Part shown: piece by piece, positions 1-13,326 of the stretch | How the letters are laid out: the number at the start of each line of letters is the position of its first letter | How positions within the stretch are numbered: position 1 is the stretch's first letter | Assembly: GCF_029168945.1 (NCBI RefSeq) | Contig: NC_083601.1 | Location: 74,389,595-74,453,594 of the forward strand | Direction: 5' to 3' | DNA length: 64,000 nt | Origin: Cannabis sativa | Taxonomy: Eukaryota > Streptophyta > Magnoliopsida > Rosales > Cannabaceae | The notes under the pieces: generated by a model | What the model was told of the DNA's origin: nothing | The model's database searches: none | What the model saw: the letters and a program-made list of their open reading frames with translations, nothing else | Position numbers and translations under genes: made by a program

Positions 1-1705
1 TGGAAAGTAAACATGACTATGTGAATAAAGTTTCCTAGATTTATCAGACACAGGGTTTTACTGATATGATAATCTACAACAAGAGTTTACTTGTATTTGG
101 AGAAATACTATGTTCTTTCCAAAACATTGGTTAAAGTAAAGCTCAGGTTGGATGCATGGAGTATGCATCGGAAGGGACCGATATTGAACTTTGACTTAGA
201 TTTATTAAACTTACCGTAAAATCTATTCAAGTCAATATCGCCTAGTTGATCCTAGAACAAATGATCTTAATCCTGTTATGATTAGGCTCAATCTTGAAAG
301 GCTATTCGTGTTCTTTGATTTGTTAGTTAAGCCTACTTTTAGGTCAGGGTGATACGTACATTTTGGGAACACGGTAGTGCAATTGAGTGGGAGCGCTATC
401 GTAAACATGGAATCTATAGCTTCTATCTGGCGAATAGTAAGCAAAGGATGATCTCCTTCGAGCTTGACCAAACAAACATAAATGGTGGAGTACTCATTTC
501 ACATAAGCTGAAATATCATTTATACGGGGTCAAGTGTTTTAAGGTAATAAATACATTGTAGGGTGTAACGGTAATCTAATCCCTTTACAGTGTAGATCAT
601 TCATATAGAGGATCATTGATCACATTAGGATTATAACAATGGATAACTAATGATGTGTCTATATGGTGGAACATATAGAGCATTCTATATACTGAGAGTG
701 CAATTCTAAGTTCTATGCGTGGATTCAACGAAGAATTAATAAGTTAGTGAATTTTAGTGCTAAATTCTTGATCTACTTATTGGAAGCTCGGTTATATAGA
801 CCCATGGTCCCCCCACTAGTTGAGATAATATTGCTTGTAAGACTCTTATAATTGGTTTTGATTAATCAATTATAATTCTCAAATTAGACTATGTCTATTT
901 GTGAATTTTTCACTAAGTAAGGGCGAAATTGTAAAGAAAGAGTTTATAGGGGCATATTTGTTAATTATGATACTTTGTATGGTTCAATTAATAAATATGA
1001 TAAATGACAATATTATTTAATAATTATTTATAGTTATTAAATAGTTAGAATTGGCATTTAAATGGTTGAATTAGAAAATTGGCGTTTTTGAGAAAATCAG
1101 ATGCAGAAAAGATAAAACTGCAAAATTGCAAAAAGTGAGGCCCAAATCCACTTGTATAGGGCCAGCCACTTTTATAGGAAATTTAAACTGATTTTTTCAT
1201 TATTTTAATGCCAAATAATTCAAACCTAACCCTAGTGGAATGCTATAAATAGATAGTGAAGGCTTCAGGAAATTTACACTTAAATTTCTACACTTTTGAT
1301 TCAGAAAAAACTGAGCCTTCTCTCTCCCTATCTTTGGCTGACCCTTCTCTTTCTCCTTCCCTCTTCAATTTTGAAAATCTTAGTGTGAGAGTAGTGCCCA
1401 CACACATCAAGTGATACCTCAATCATAGTGAGGAAGATCGTGAAGAAAGATCATCAGCAAAGGAGATTCAGCATCAAGGATTTAGAGAAAGAGATCCAGG
1501 TTCAGATATTGATAATGCTCTGCTACAGAAAGGAATCAAGGGCTAGATATCTGAACGGAAGGAGTCATTATATTCCGCTGCACCCAATGTAAGGTTTCCT
1601 AAACTTTATATGTGTTTATTTCATCGTTTTAGAAAGTTCATATTTAGGATGTTAATAAACATACTTGTGAGTAGATCTAAGATCCTGGTAAAATAATTTC
1701 CAACA
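1..1705 (+). repeat. Copia LTR (subtype A), left end outside window
   Basis: This is the 3' nine-tenths of a Ty1/copia long terminal repeat. It aligns with the complete LTRs at 4514-6398, 34539-36447 and 42775-44675. Comparison with 4514-6398 puts its first base about 197 bp left of the window. It ends in the expected ...ccaaca. A TATA box (tataaata) lies at 1244-1251, followed by a pyrimidine-rich leader. Its 3' third, around 1081-1210, resembles the 34539 LTR more than the neighbouring 4514 LTR, so it is probably not the 5' partner of the pol at 2067-4484. It may be a solo LTR or the 3' LTR of an element to the left. Confidence 0.85.
1244..1251 (+). promoter_or_regulatory. LTR TATA box
   Basis: A consensus tataaata sits in the same place in all related copia LTRs here (5944-5951, 35997-36004, 44225-44232). 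It is the probable core promoter of the retrotransposon transcript, with the R region starting some 30 bp downstream. Confidence 0.6.
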
Positions 1706-2066
1706 GGAACATATAGAGCATTCTATATACTGAGAGTGCAATTCTGAGTTCTATGTGTGGATTCAACAAAGAATTAATAAGTCAGTGAATTTAAGTGGTA
1801 AATTCTAGATCTGCTTATTGGAAGCTCGGATATATAGACCCATGGTCCTCTCACTAAATGAGATGATATTACTTGTAGGACTCATTTAATTGATTTTAAT
1901 TAATCAATTAAAAAATTCTCAAGATAGACTTGTCAGTTTGAGAATTTAGCACTTATTAAGGGCAAAACAGTAAATAGAGATTTTTGAAGGGCATATTTAT
2001 TAATTAGGAAACTTTAATTAGTTTCATTATTAATAAAATAAATGATAATATATTATTTGATAATTA
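1706..2066 (+). repeat. Internal copia LTR fragment (subtype B)
   Basis: These 361 bp repeat 5370-5732 of the LTR at 4514-6398 almost base for base. They begin abruptly after the end of the subtype-A LTR and stop abruptly inside integrase coding sequence. At the right junction the LTR text ttgataattatt runs straight into integrase codons, so a short shared AT-rich string probably guided an illegitimate deletion. That deletion removed the rest of the 5' LTR, the primer-binding site, gag, protease and the N-terminal integrase. The left junction fits insertion of the subtype-A LTR into this 5' LTR, but the other side of that insertion is outside the window. Confidence 0.8.
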
Positions 2067-4484
2067 TTGACGATTTCTCTAGATATAGTTTTCTTTACCT
2101 AATGCAAAAGAAATCTGAAACGTTTGAAAAGTTTCAGGAATTTCATGCTTTGGCTCAAAACCAATTAGGTAAAACATTAAAGATCTTGCGAACTGATAGG
2201 GGTGGAGAATATATGGATATGCAGTTCAAAGATCATTTAATTGAACTTGGAATTGAATCCCAATATACTGCCCCTAGCACTCCACGGCGAATGGAGTTGC
2301 GTAAAGAAGAAATCGCACTCTCTTAGAAATGGTTAGGTCTATGCTGAGTTACTCAACTCTGTCTACGTCCTTCTGGGGATATGCTATTCAAATGGCAAAC
2401 GACATTTTAAATGTTGTTCCATCTAAAGCAGTCCCTAAGACACCCGTCGAACTATGGAATGGTCGCACACCTAGTTTGCGCCATTATAGGATTTGGGGGT
2501 GCCCTGCTCACGTCTTAAGAAAGAAAGAAAGCAAACTGGAATCGCGAACTGAGGTTTGCATGTTTGTCGGAAATTCTAAAGAGACTAGGGGTAGACTATT
2601 CTATAGTCACAAGGATAACAAAGTGTTTGTCTCTACAAATGCTACTTTCCTTGAAGAGAACTATATGAAAGACAACAAACCGAAAAGTGAAATTGTATTA
2701 GAGGAAATGCTCACAGATACTGTTCCTTCAAATGTACCATCTTCTTCTACTCAAGAAGAGGAACATCCCACTCCCTCAGTTGTAGCAACTGAGAAGACTA
2801 CTACTAAAGCTCCTGTTCAGAAAGTCACCGCTCCTCGTCGTAGTGGGAGGGTTTCAACGAAACCATCTCGTTATGGCTTGGAGGGTGAAATCAATATGGT
2901 CGTTGGTGATGGTATTGATGACGACCCATTAACCTATAAACAAGCAATGGCAAGTCCGCAACGGAAGCGATGGTCAGCCGGTATGGATTCAGAAATGGAT
3001 TCCATGAAAAAGAACAAAGTCTGGGAATATGTAGAACCACCTGAAGATTTTCGTCCAATTGGATGTAAATGGGTCTACAAGAAGAAAACAGGTGCTGGAG
3101 GCGAAGTCGAAACTTTCAAAGCTAGTCGCCAAGGGTTATACCCAAAGAGAAGGTGTGGACTATGAGGAAACTTTTAGTCCTGTTGCCATGCTCAAATCCA
3201 TCCGAATTCTTCTCTCCATAGCTGCCGCTTTAGATTATGAAATCTGGCAAATGGATGTCAAGACAACCTTTCTTAATGGGCTTCTTGAAGAAACCATCTA
3301 TATGGAGCAACCAGAAGGTTATGTTCTTCCTGGGCAGGAGAATAAAGTTTGCAAGTTAAATAGGTCCATATATGGGCTTAAGCAAGCTTCTCGCTCATGG
3401 AACAAAAGGTTTGATGAGATCATCAAGACCTACGGCTTTCATCAGAATGAAGATGAACCTTGTGTTTACCAACTCAAGGAAAACCAAGTAGTAGTATTCC
3501 TGGTCCTTTATGTTGATGACATTTTGATCATTGGAAACAATGTCAAGAAAATGACTCACATCAAGGAATGGCTTGACACTCAATTCGACATGAAAGACTT
3601 GGGTGAGGCAGCCTATGTTCTTGGTATTCAGATTGTCAGAAACCGGAAGAACAAATCCCTTGCTCTCTCTCAAACAACTTACATTGACAAAGTTCTAGAG
3701 AGATTTTCCATGACCAATACCAAAGGGGCAAACATGCCCTCTAGACATGGTATCCGTCTATCTAAGGAACAGTGTCCTACCGATCCTCGAGATAGAAGAC
3801 ATGGCCAAAATTCCTTATGCTTCGCAGTTGGAAGTCTAATGTATGCTATGCTATGCACTAGACCCGACATCCGCTATGCGATTGGAATCGTGAGCGAGGT
3901 ATCAGTCAAATCCAGGGAGGGTACATTGGAACGCGGTTAAGTATATTTTGAAATACTTAAAGAGTACAAGAGATTATGTATTAGTCTACAAGGGTGGTGC
4001 TTTGAATCCCTTAGGCTATACAGACTCAGATTTCCAGTGATGTCTTGAAGACAGGAAATCTACATCTGGGATGGTGTTTACTCTTGGAGGTGGAGCAGTA
4101 GTTTGGAGAAGTGCTAAACAAACTGCGATTTTGGATTCTACCATGGAGGCAGAATACATAGGCCATGGTGAAGCAGCTAAAGAGGTTGTTTGGCTTAGGA
4201 AGTTCTTCACCAGTCTTGGTGTAGTTCCTGGAATGGAAAGGCCTCTAGTCCTGCTTTGTGATAACACTGGAGCTATAGCCAACAGTAAGGAACCTCGGAG
4301 CCACAAGAGAAGTAAGCACATAGAAAGAAAGTATCATATTATCAGAGAATATGTGGCAAGAGGGGATGTACGGGTGGAGAAAGTGGATACGCAGGATAAC
4401 TTGGCTGATCCATTCACCAAAGTCTTGGCAGTAACTTCATTCGAAAAGCACCGTCAGAATTCAGGATTAATTGAAATGTACTGA
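2067..4484 (+). pseudogene. Broken Ty1/copia pol (integrase-RT-RNase H)
   Basis: The order of integrase, reverse transcriptase and RNase H defines Ty1/copia. The visible integrase starts at IDDFSRY; its second catalytic Asp lies in RTDRGGEY. Near 2285-2330 a frameshift coincides with a stop where the NGVAERRNRTL-like catalytic Glu block should be. The GWGCPAHV-type segment and a Ser/Thr-rich linker follow (about 2460-2850). RT begins at GCKWVYKKK, shifts frame near 3120, and continues with the MDVKTTFLNG, YGLKQA and YVDD (about 3510) motifs. It breaks again near 3930. RNase H shows [10 protein letters not shown] and LLCDNTGA and ends DPFTKVL. Gag and protease are missing. At least three lesions make it non-functional. 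The lineage looks Tork/Angela-like, but that is tentative. Confidence 0.93.
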
Positions 4485-4502
4485 TTTGTTTTATATTAGT
4501 GC

Positions 4503-4513
4503 AAGTGGGAGTT
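4503..4513 (+). other. Polypurine tract
   Basis: The purine-rich aagtgggagtt directly abuts the TG of the 3' LTR. The same string precedes the 3' LTR at 42775. In LTR retrotransposons this site primes plus-strand DNA synthesis. Confidence 0.75.
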
Positions 4514-6398
4514 TGTTGGGTTTTATGCCCTAAATAAAACTCTGTTTCAATGTAATCCAGATTATTCTATATCAATAAAGTAACAGAAGTAATTTTTCAT
4601 TCACTTGTGTATGTTTTGGTTCACTTAATCAATTGCTTGTCTATTTGATTTATAAATTCATCCAAACCCTTTTCACATACTTGAACATGTTTATTGTGTT
4701 GTCAACACAGTGGAAAATAAACATGACTATGTGAATAAAGTATTCCTAGATTTATCAGAACACTGGGTTTCACTGATATGACAATCTACAACAGAGTTTA
4801 CTTACATTTGGAGAAATGTTATGTTCTTTCCAGAACATAGGTTAAAGTAAAGCTCAGGATGGAGTATGCATTGGAATGGACCGATATTGAACTTTGAATT
4901 AGATTTTGAAACTTACCGTAAACATCTATTCAATTCAATATCAGAAGTTGATCCTAGATCACATGATCTAAATCCTGATATGGTTAGGCTTAATTTCAAG
5001 AGTGTTATTCGTGTTCTTTGATTTGTTAGTTAAGCCTAAAACTTTAGTCTGGGCAATACATACATTTTGGGAACATGGTAGTACGATTGAGTGGGAGCGC
5101 TAACATAAATATGGAATCTATAGCTTCTATCTGGCGAATAGTAAGCAAAGGGTGATTTCCTTCGAGCTTAACCAAACGAGATAAATGATTGAGTACTCAT
5201 TTCACTTAGTTGAAATATCATTTATACAGGGTTAAGTGTTTTAAGGATAAAATACATTGTAGGGTTTTACGGTAATTTAAGTCCCTTTACAGTGTAGATC
5301 ATCCATATAGAGGATCATTGATCACATTAAGATTATAACAATGGATAACTAATAATGTGTCTATATGGTGGAACATATAGAGCATTCTATATACTGAGAG
5401 TGCAATTCTGAGTTCTATGTGTGGATTCAACAAAGAATTAATAAGTCAGTGAATTTAAGTGGTAAATTCTAGATCTGCTTATTGGAAGCTCGGATATATA
5501 GACCCATGGTCCCCTCACTAGTTGAGATGATATTACTTGTAGGACTCATTTAATTGATTTTAATTAATCAATTAAAAAATTCTCAAGATAGACTTGTCAG
5601 TTTGAGAATTTAGCACTTATTAAGGGCAAAACAGTAAATAGAGATTTTTGAAGGGCATATTTATTAATTAGGAAACTTTAATTAGTTTCATTATTAATAA
5701 AATAAATGATAATATATTATTTGATAATTATTTTTAATTATTAAATAATTAGATTTATCATTAATATGGTTGAACAATGGAATTGGCAATTTTTCACAAA
5801 AAGGGAAACTATCAAGTGTAGGAAAAGGAAAGTTGGAAAAGAGGCAAGCCTTGTTTCCACATTGCCTAGGCCGGCCCCTTTACCTTCCTTTTCCCTTTGA
5901 TTTTCTCAGTTCAAAATGTCAATCATAGCCCTTGGCGGTCTTCTATAAATAGAAGGCAAAGGCTTCAGAGTTTCACACATCTGAACAGCTGTACAAGCTT
6001 TTCACAGCATTATTCTGAAAGAATTTTCTCTTAGAAAATTCTCTCTGAGCCGCCACCCTCTCTCTCTCTATACCTTCACTGTTTCGAAATGTATGAGTGC
6101 TAGAGTAGTGCCCACACACATCAAGTAATACATCAATCATAGTGAGGAAGGCTGTGTAGAATTCAGAAACAACAAAGAAGGACTTTCGGGCTCAGATCTT
6201 GATTATACTCTGCTACAGAAAGGAATCAAGGGTTAGAGATCTGAGTGGGAGGAGACATATATATTCCGCTGCAATCACTGTAAGATTTCTGATACTCTTA
6301 TGTGTTTAATTTCATATCGTTTTAGAAGTTCATATTTAGGTTGTTAAATCAACATACTTGTGAGTAGATCTAAGTTCCTGGTAAAATAACTTCCAACA
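4514..6398 (+). repeat. Complete copia 3' LTR (subtype B, 1885 bp)
   Basis: The repeat starts tgttgggttttatgcc, just after the polypurine tract, and ends ...cttccaaca. Its TATA box is at 5944-5951. It is the partner of the fragment at 1706-2066, which matches its central part. The flank tctct after 6398 cannot be tested as a target duplication because the 5' end is lost. LTR length near 1.9 kb is shared with the 34539 element. Confidence 0.9.
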
Positions 6399-6893
6399 TC
6401 TCTTCGGTAATATCTTGTCCTCAAGTTTATTGTCTATACCATTGCCTCAGGCTTGCCGAAAAACTCTGTGCATAAATTCTTGAATGGGAGAGATGGTGGA
6501 CAGCCGATAAAACAAGAGAGAGGGAAGAGGCGATTCAAATCTGTTAGGGCTCTTCAGTTGAAAGCCTTTGTAGTTCCGTTTAATTATTATATTTTGCCAC
6601 TTATAATATCATACTCATAATTTTAATCAAAGGCAAACTCACAAATTTCTTCCAGAAAATTATTCTCACCATGTATAATATTGGTAATGATGATGTCGTT
6701 TGTAGAAGACTCGAGTCTTCCTCATACAAATCCTTTTAGAGTTGCTGTAAATCACCAAAGAAAATAATATTACAGAGGTGAAAATAAAGGAGGAGAAGAG
6801 ACAACGATATGAAAATTAGGTTTTGTGTGTTCATAACTTTATTATTTGTAAATTTTTTGTTTTAATTCTATAATTTTGGATGAAAATGTTCGT
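6399..6893. other. Unassigned spacer, no gene seen
   Basis: This 0.5-kb remnant lies between two retrotransposons and has no convincing ORF on either strand. It carries one notable feature: 6611-6647 is, on the minus strand, an exact 37-bp match to 17093-17129 just upstream of the F-box pseudogene. It may be non-coding flank related to that gene family or a small dispersed repeat. It ends in caaaa (6894-6898), the target site of the next element. Confidence 0.5.
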
Positions 6894-6898
6894 CAAAA

Positions 6899-7375
6899 TG
6901 TTAGACATTTATATATATAAACTGAAATGTATATGTTTAAGTATTAAGTGCGGAATTAATCAAACATATATACACTATGAATAAGGATCGAAATACCTCC
7001 AGCCATTGAATCTTGAGCTTCAAACCCACATAAGCTTTGATCTGCAAAGGAAATTGACTACCATGGGTAATCGGGCTTCCTCGCTCTCTCAACTCTCTTT
7101 AGATGGAATTTGCTGTTATGAACAGAATGAGTGAGGAGCTCGGGGACCGAGACCCTATATTTATAGGTGAGATACTCCATCAGTATCTATGCCACATTAA
7201 TTGTCAGAATATTATGACAATTAATTCAGGAAATCAAATCAGGTAATGAATATAGAAATCTGACCATATATAGAATATTACGTAATTGATTCTGTCCAGA
7301 TTCAATGAATATAAAATATTCATTTATCAGAATCAATAATATTATTTTATTTCCTTAATTAGAAATATTCTAATA
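6899..7375 (-). repeat. 3' LTR of the 6899-13803 element
   Basis: These 477 bp start tgttagac and end ctaata on the plus strand and appear identical to 13327-13803. On the minus strand a TATA-like tataaata lies at 7158-7165. The short inverted ends (TGTTAG against CTAATA) are imperfect, which explains the TA...CA boundary. Confidence 0.93.
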
Positions 7376-7385
7376 TTCTCCCACT
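7376..7385 (-). other. Polypurine tract (minus strand)
   Basis: Read on the minus strand this is agtgggagaa, immediately 5' of the 3' LTR. It resembles the tracts of the other copia elements in the window. Confidence 0.7.
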
Positions 7386-7705
7386 TGGTCAGCATTTAAA
7401 CTAAAACATTCAAACCCAAACGTTCCTCATTATATAATAAACATACGAATCATAGCGACATGTCCTCATTATAAGTCGAGTATTATCTTCCATGTATTAC
7501 GATATATTTATTATATAACAATGTACTTTATGTGACAATGTACTTAAGTGAATAAACCCTAACCCTTCTGTTTATTCAGGTCCTCTTACGATAATTTTCT
7601 CAGATGAAATTAAGGTGCACATAAATATGAGAAAATATCGAAATTAGAGTTTCATTAAATAATTTTTGGTTGTACAAATAAAAAAAAAAACTGCATATGG
7701 GTTAA

Positions 7706-7775
7706 CTGAATCCCATATTTACTTTATGATCCTTGAATTTGTGTTGCGGCATGCCTTTAGTCAAGGATCTATGCG
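7706..7775 (-). pseudogene. Copia RNase H C-terminal remnant
   Basis: On the minus strand, after allowing one missing base, the conserved copia polyprotein end is legible: a DP-LTKGMP block followed by KFKDH and NMGF. It lies about 320 bp inside the 3' LTR, where the pol terminus of a copia element should be. Without the shift the reading frame hits a stop right after DP. This shows the element descends from an autonomous copia. Confidence 0.75.
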
Positions 7776-8550
7776 ATCACCCAATTCAGTTTGCGTGATT
7801 AATGACCACTTATCACGCCTTTTTATGGCTAAATACTTAATGTCGATATGCTAGCTTCGACCAGTACTCTTAGAGTTATTAGCCATAAATATTGTAGCTG
7901 AATTTATCGCAAAATTTTCTTAATGGCCTAATGAAACTGTAATTCTGAACTCTAGGCCTACTATGAAACTCTATAATACATCATACGAGATGTATCCTCA
8001 AAACAATAAATGAATCTGACTTCTATAGTGAAATAACAATCAAGATTCTCTACAATATAACTTACTGGTAATCTTAAGGACGTAATAAAATATTGATTTA
8101 CGTTAATAAATACAACCAGTGAAGTATGTTAGAATCTAATTGGTTAACTATATTTCCATATGGTCAATTCATCTTAAAATATGTATGAATATAATTTTTA
8201 GTATCTTAAAGATACCTCATCACTTTGTATGAAAAATAAAGTGGTCATAACTTTAGTTATTCTGATACTACTTAACGATCTTGAAACAAATGTAATGCAA
8301 AGTCTTATTCAGACTCTTAGGCATACATTAGGCTTCTAAAATAGAAGCAAATGAATGTTCTTAATTTATTCTCACTCCAGATCATTTTTCGTATGCCGGT
8401 TCGAGTTGAATTTATCACACTTAAAGATAAAAGTTATATCAGATGAATAATACATAATTTTATTTAATCAGAGATGCTGTGGCTACTCTCTAATTAATTA
8501 AAAATATATATATTATTTATATTCCTTATCTCAAAATAATAATTTGAGAT

Positions 8551-8627
8551 ATGAATTGTTTCAACTTATATAGAAAACTTTTATCATCATTTGCAAGTAA
8601 CATATTGTCTACGTATAAAACAAATAT
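8551..8627 (-). pseudogene. Copia reverse transcriptase remnant (YVDN)
   Basis: The minus strand reads IFVLYVDNMLLANDDKSF and then LYKLKQFI, the region around the RT catalytic box. The usual second Asp of YVDD is Asn here. No long frame extends it on either side, so it is an island in decayed sequence. It lies upstream, in the element's sense, of the RNase H remnant, as expected for copia. Confidence 0.8.
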
Positions 8628-10955
8628 TACTCCCGCTAACCTTCTGGTATATAATTATTTCCATAATTCTCTTTTCAAACCTAAAGGAAAAGATGATATA
8701 ATACCAATTTGTGAGATGTTTGTTTTAATCTATAGGTAGACATCTTAAGCTTGCATATGTTCACCACTATTAGAGAAAAATCTTTATGGCAGCTGTATAC
8801 CTTCTTCTCTAGTTCACTGTTTGGAATTGATTAATGAATTGAAACAAGCAACAAATGCCAAGGTCTATAATAGAATCTTTTATAAAAACAAGTGAGAATG
8901 TAAATCTCATTTGTTATTGATTCTTAGTTCAAAATGAATTTCTTAGCAATGAATATTCTTTTATATCTTTATGTTTCTCAATGTTGCCTAATGAATATTA
9001 TTGGTGAAAAAACCTATGCTTAATTAATGTTCTCCACCCCATTAGACAACTTTACTAAAGATAAACTTTATTGCTATTTAAGATATTCATTTCTTCATTC
9101 ATGGCATATTGTACTACAACTTAAATTCTTTATCATTCTATAATTTAATTTGTGTCTCAAATTAATATTGTAGTTGAACTCTTATTGTACAAAATGTAAT
9201 CACTAGAAAACATTGATCTTACTGTTCTAATAAGTCATCTTAAGGATGGACCAACAAACTCTTAAAAGAGCAAATGGTTCAATAACATGTTATTTTAGAA
9301 ATTGTAAGCAATTACTAAATAACATAACTTATTAGAATTTTACCAATGACTTGTATATTATTAATGATTAGTTATGAATTCTCAATAACCATTAATCTTA
9401 AGTGGATGTTGTGAATCATAATTAATCTAACACTTGAGGTGGAAGTTTGAGAAAATATGAATGATCTTTCTCGGAAACTAGGTTCCTAGATTGATCACTC
9501 CCACTGATCAAGTCAATTCTTAATTCCACAATTCTAGTGTTGTGAGATGGATAATAAAATATGTAACCCTTAAACCTTATAGCTTTTCAAATGAAATATG
9601 CTCATTTATGGTTTAGGGCCCAGATCTTTTCTTTGACAATTGTACTCTAACTATATATGGGTATTTATAAAATGTGTACATGTCATCAAGTCGGTTTTCA
9701 ACCTTATCATAACTCAAAATATGTTTGAGAAACAACTTTGGTTAGAACACGATTCGATATGTACACCCCATTGTTGAGTATCAATAGACAAAGATTTAGG
9801 AAAGATTGGAGTTTGCTATGTAGGCTCCACCCCATGTCCAAAAAATGCTTAGTTTCTTGTTACACACTATAATTTGGGTGGACCAAGCATATGTATCGGG
9901 CAATGAACCCATGCTTTTAAAGAAACTTTACAAATACACGGGGAGTTTATCCATACTCACGAATTTTGATGTAGTATTCTCCATTTTATATTTGATCTCA
10001 CTATCTTAATATGCAAAATGCACCATTTCTCTACTTAAGATTTAAATGTCTTTGAAACATATAAATCCATACTTTTGTAGAAAAATTATTTATGTGAGTA
10101 ATCGTTAAAAAAGAGATGCAAAATTTGAGTCCATGTCTTCAAAATTAATTGACTTGTATGATTTCTAATATGATAGAATTCTAGTATGCACCGATTTTGA
10201 CTTGTTGGAATACATATTCTTAATGAAATTCACACAAGTTCTAAATAAAGTTAGTAAAATCAAGTGTAATGAAGATCCCCACCATTTACTAACATTTATT
10301 CTATTTATGGAGATATGTTCCATAATTTTTGGTGCTATAATGTAGAAGAATTCTTATTAATAACACATTTCTTATTGTCAGATTGAACTTGCATATCTTT
10401 ATGAGTGACATCATTTGTAGTAAAGACCTCTAAATGTGTCTAAATCAAGTTTCAATAGAATCTTGGAACATAAAGATCTTTGCCAATTTTAAAACAAAGT
10501 CACTACTATATTGCTTGTTCCTTAAACTTCTAAATGTGAGAAGTTATCTTGTACGTGGATAAGATTTGCTCACGATTCTCGACTTTCTTAGGTTTATTTG
10601 TAAACCTTGCAAGAAATTATGAATGTGGAATAACAATCTAAAATAATCCACTATGTGTTAATAATCACATTAACTATATTAGAATGAATTCATACACAAT
10701 AAATTAAAATTTATTGGTGATAATAAAGTGTGATTTATTTTTCTTAATTATACAAAAAAAAACCGTATATGCTAGATGAAATTATCGTAATAAATTTTGA
10801 AAATTTCTACTGTTATGGAAGAAATTTTCTACTAGTATGGAAGAAATTTATGAATAGTGATGTAATAAAATTACATATATAGTTTTGAGGTTTAAATGAA
10901 TCATGTTTTTACCAATGAATAAACATGCTTAAATATGAAATCTTATTAAACAAAA

Positions 10956-11755
10956 ATTGCCTGTGCGCTAAATTTTTAATTTAATAAGATTAGATTTAGA
11001 TGTAGATTATGATAGATTTACACAATTTATGAAAAACTTAAAGTTTAATATTTCTATCTTAATGAAAGGTATGAAACACTTAATTATTTATAAATGTTTC
11101 AAAATTTTATACTTTATGATAAAATTATTAAATTAAATCTACATAATTTCCTCGTGGGATAAATTAAGAGAATTTAATTTAACATATTAATCATGTGAAT
11201 ATAATAAAATCCCCGTAGGGTAAGATTATTATGTTCACATAATTCATGTCCATTATGTGATCTTAATCCACTTAATATATATAATTTTATATAATTAAGG
11301 ATGCTGTGGCTACTCCCTAATTATTTAAAATTATGTGGTTCACTAGACACCAAAGTATAAACTGAAGATTAAAATTTTACTAAATCCAAAATTGCTTGTG
11401 GGCTAAATTTTAAATTTAATAAAATTAGATAAACTTTATGATAGATTTAATTAAACAATTAGTTTTGGAAAATGAAGGTTTATTATCTATCTTTAATTAA
11501 ATTTGTGATAACACTATTAAATTAAATCCCTATAACTCCCTGTGGGGTAAATTAAGAGAATTTAATTTAACATATTATCCTAATTAATTATACAAATATA
11601 ATAAAATCCCCGTGGGGTAAAATTATTATACCTATATAATTAATTACAAGTTATGTCCATTAAGGTAAATTTTAATTAATATATAATTTTATACAAATAA
11701 GGATGCTGTGGCTACTCCCTAATTATATAAAATTATATTTTCACTTTGACATTAG
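10956..11755. repeat. Degenerate ~400-bp tandem repeat in the leader
   Basis: Two divergent units follow each other. Each holds, in order, a ttgcttgtgggctaaat-like string, a ctgtggggtaaattaagag string, a ccccgtggggtaa string and ggatgctgtggctactccc. A further partial copy of the last string occurs near 8472. The array lies in the 5' untranslated part of the minus-strand element. No coding role is visible. Confidence 0.65.
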
Positions 11756-12836
11756 GTATTGGGCTCTACCTAAAAGTAATTTCGTTATTAACATAGTAGA
11801 CAATCACTGAGATTAATGCTCCTAGTGTGGTCGTCCGAAGATCATTAAAAACCGTTCTAGATATGAGCATTTGTCCCAAATTCATGTTTTCTTATGTCAA
11901 ACCACAAAATTACTTACATTTTATTCATATTTTATTCATTTTAGGAAGTTTTATGAATATTTTATGAAGTTTTATGAAACTTAATGTGCTATATAAAATA
12001 TTCAACCTATCTTAATGTTTGAATATTTCTAAATATATCTAGCACTATAAAAGGAATTTATGTATAGCATTTAAATCATACAAATCTAAATTAATTGCAT
12101 TAAACATAAATTTGCCAAATAAATACAAATTAATACAATTATTGTATGATAATAAATTAAATGCTTAATTCCATAATATATAATTAATTATGCATTTATG
12201 ACCATATAATATCTTAAATATTTATACTAATAATTAATTTGTATAAATAAGGTAATTATACAAATTAGTACAATTAATTATATGGAATGAATTAAATGCA
12301 AAATTAAAGACTATACTTAATGGCAGATTTTTCAAATTTTATTAATTTAAACAATAAATTACATAAATTTGGTAATAAATAATTAAATGAACAATTATAC
12401 AAATTGCACAATTATTACATGCCTAAATAAATCATGTAATTAATTACCATATTAAAACAAATTTCCATTTTCAGTTTATACTAAATAACATATTAATTCT
12501 AAATATATGTATTAAATTAAAAATGGAAATTAATGAATGTAATTTATTGACTAAATTAACAATAGGAGAATAATTTATATTTCCAAATAAATAAAAAATA
12601 TATAAAAAAAAATCGAAATTTTTTTTCCTTTTTTTTTTTTTTTGAAAAATACACTGCCATAAACGACATAATAAAATTTCCTTAAACTTCCAAAAATCAT
12701 GAAATCAATTCCAAATGAATCTAAATGCAAAAATTAAGACATTCATATAGATTTTATGCATCGAAAATACATAAAACAAAGACTTTAAAAATCACCAAAA
12801 TTTTCTGAAAAATAATTTTGAGATTTCTTTGTTTTT

Positions 12837-13300
12837 TCAAAGTGGATTTTCATGCTTAGAACAATCTATATTAATATATGAATGTATTAATACATATACA
12901 ATATATATATAAATATATATACATATATATACAGAAAAATAAAAATACTGTATGTATATATATAAACATGAAATGTATATATGTATATATTTGTATATAG
13001 TATTTAGATATATAAATAATATATATATACAACATATATACGTAATGAAATGAAGAAAAAATATATATATGTATATGAATATATATATATATATATATAT
13101 ATGAACCGAATGAATAAACAAGTATATATGTATGAAAATATATATGTATATATATAATTGGGATTGAATGAATATGAATATATAAATATATACACAAACG
13201 AAAATAAATATATATATCAACACTGAATTAAATATATATATATAAACACTGTATATACGAGTATATATATATATATGAAACTCAAACTAAAATCAAGGCA
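12837..13300. repeat. AT/TATATG low-complexity tract
   Basis: The tract is dominated by runs of (ta)n and tatatg. Long open frames on the minus strand (Tyr/Ile-rich) are artefacts of this composition. It sits just inside the 5' LTR of the minus-strand element, downstream of the primer-binding site. Confidence 0.85.
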
Positions 13301-13312
13301 GAGATAAAAACC

Positions 13313-13324
13313 GCTCTGATACCA
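13313..13324 (-). other. Primer-binding site for initiator Met-tRNA
   Basis: On the minus strand the sequence is TGGTATCAGAGC, two bases after the 5' LTR end. This is the standard plant LTR-retrotransposon site complementary to the 3' end of initiator tRNA-Met. It fixes the minus-strand orientation. Confidence 0.9.
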
Positions 13325-13326
13325 AC

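Noticed and set aside
12837..13223. Overlapping Tyr/Ile-rich ORFs of up to 128 codons on the minus strand
   Set aside because: They translate TA/TATATG simple sequence in several frames at once and have no domain.
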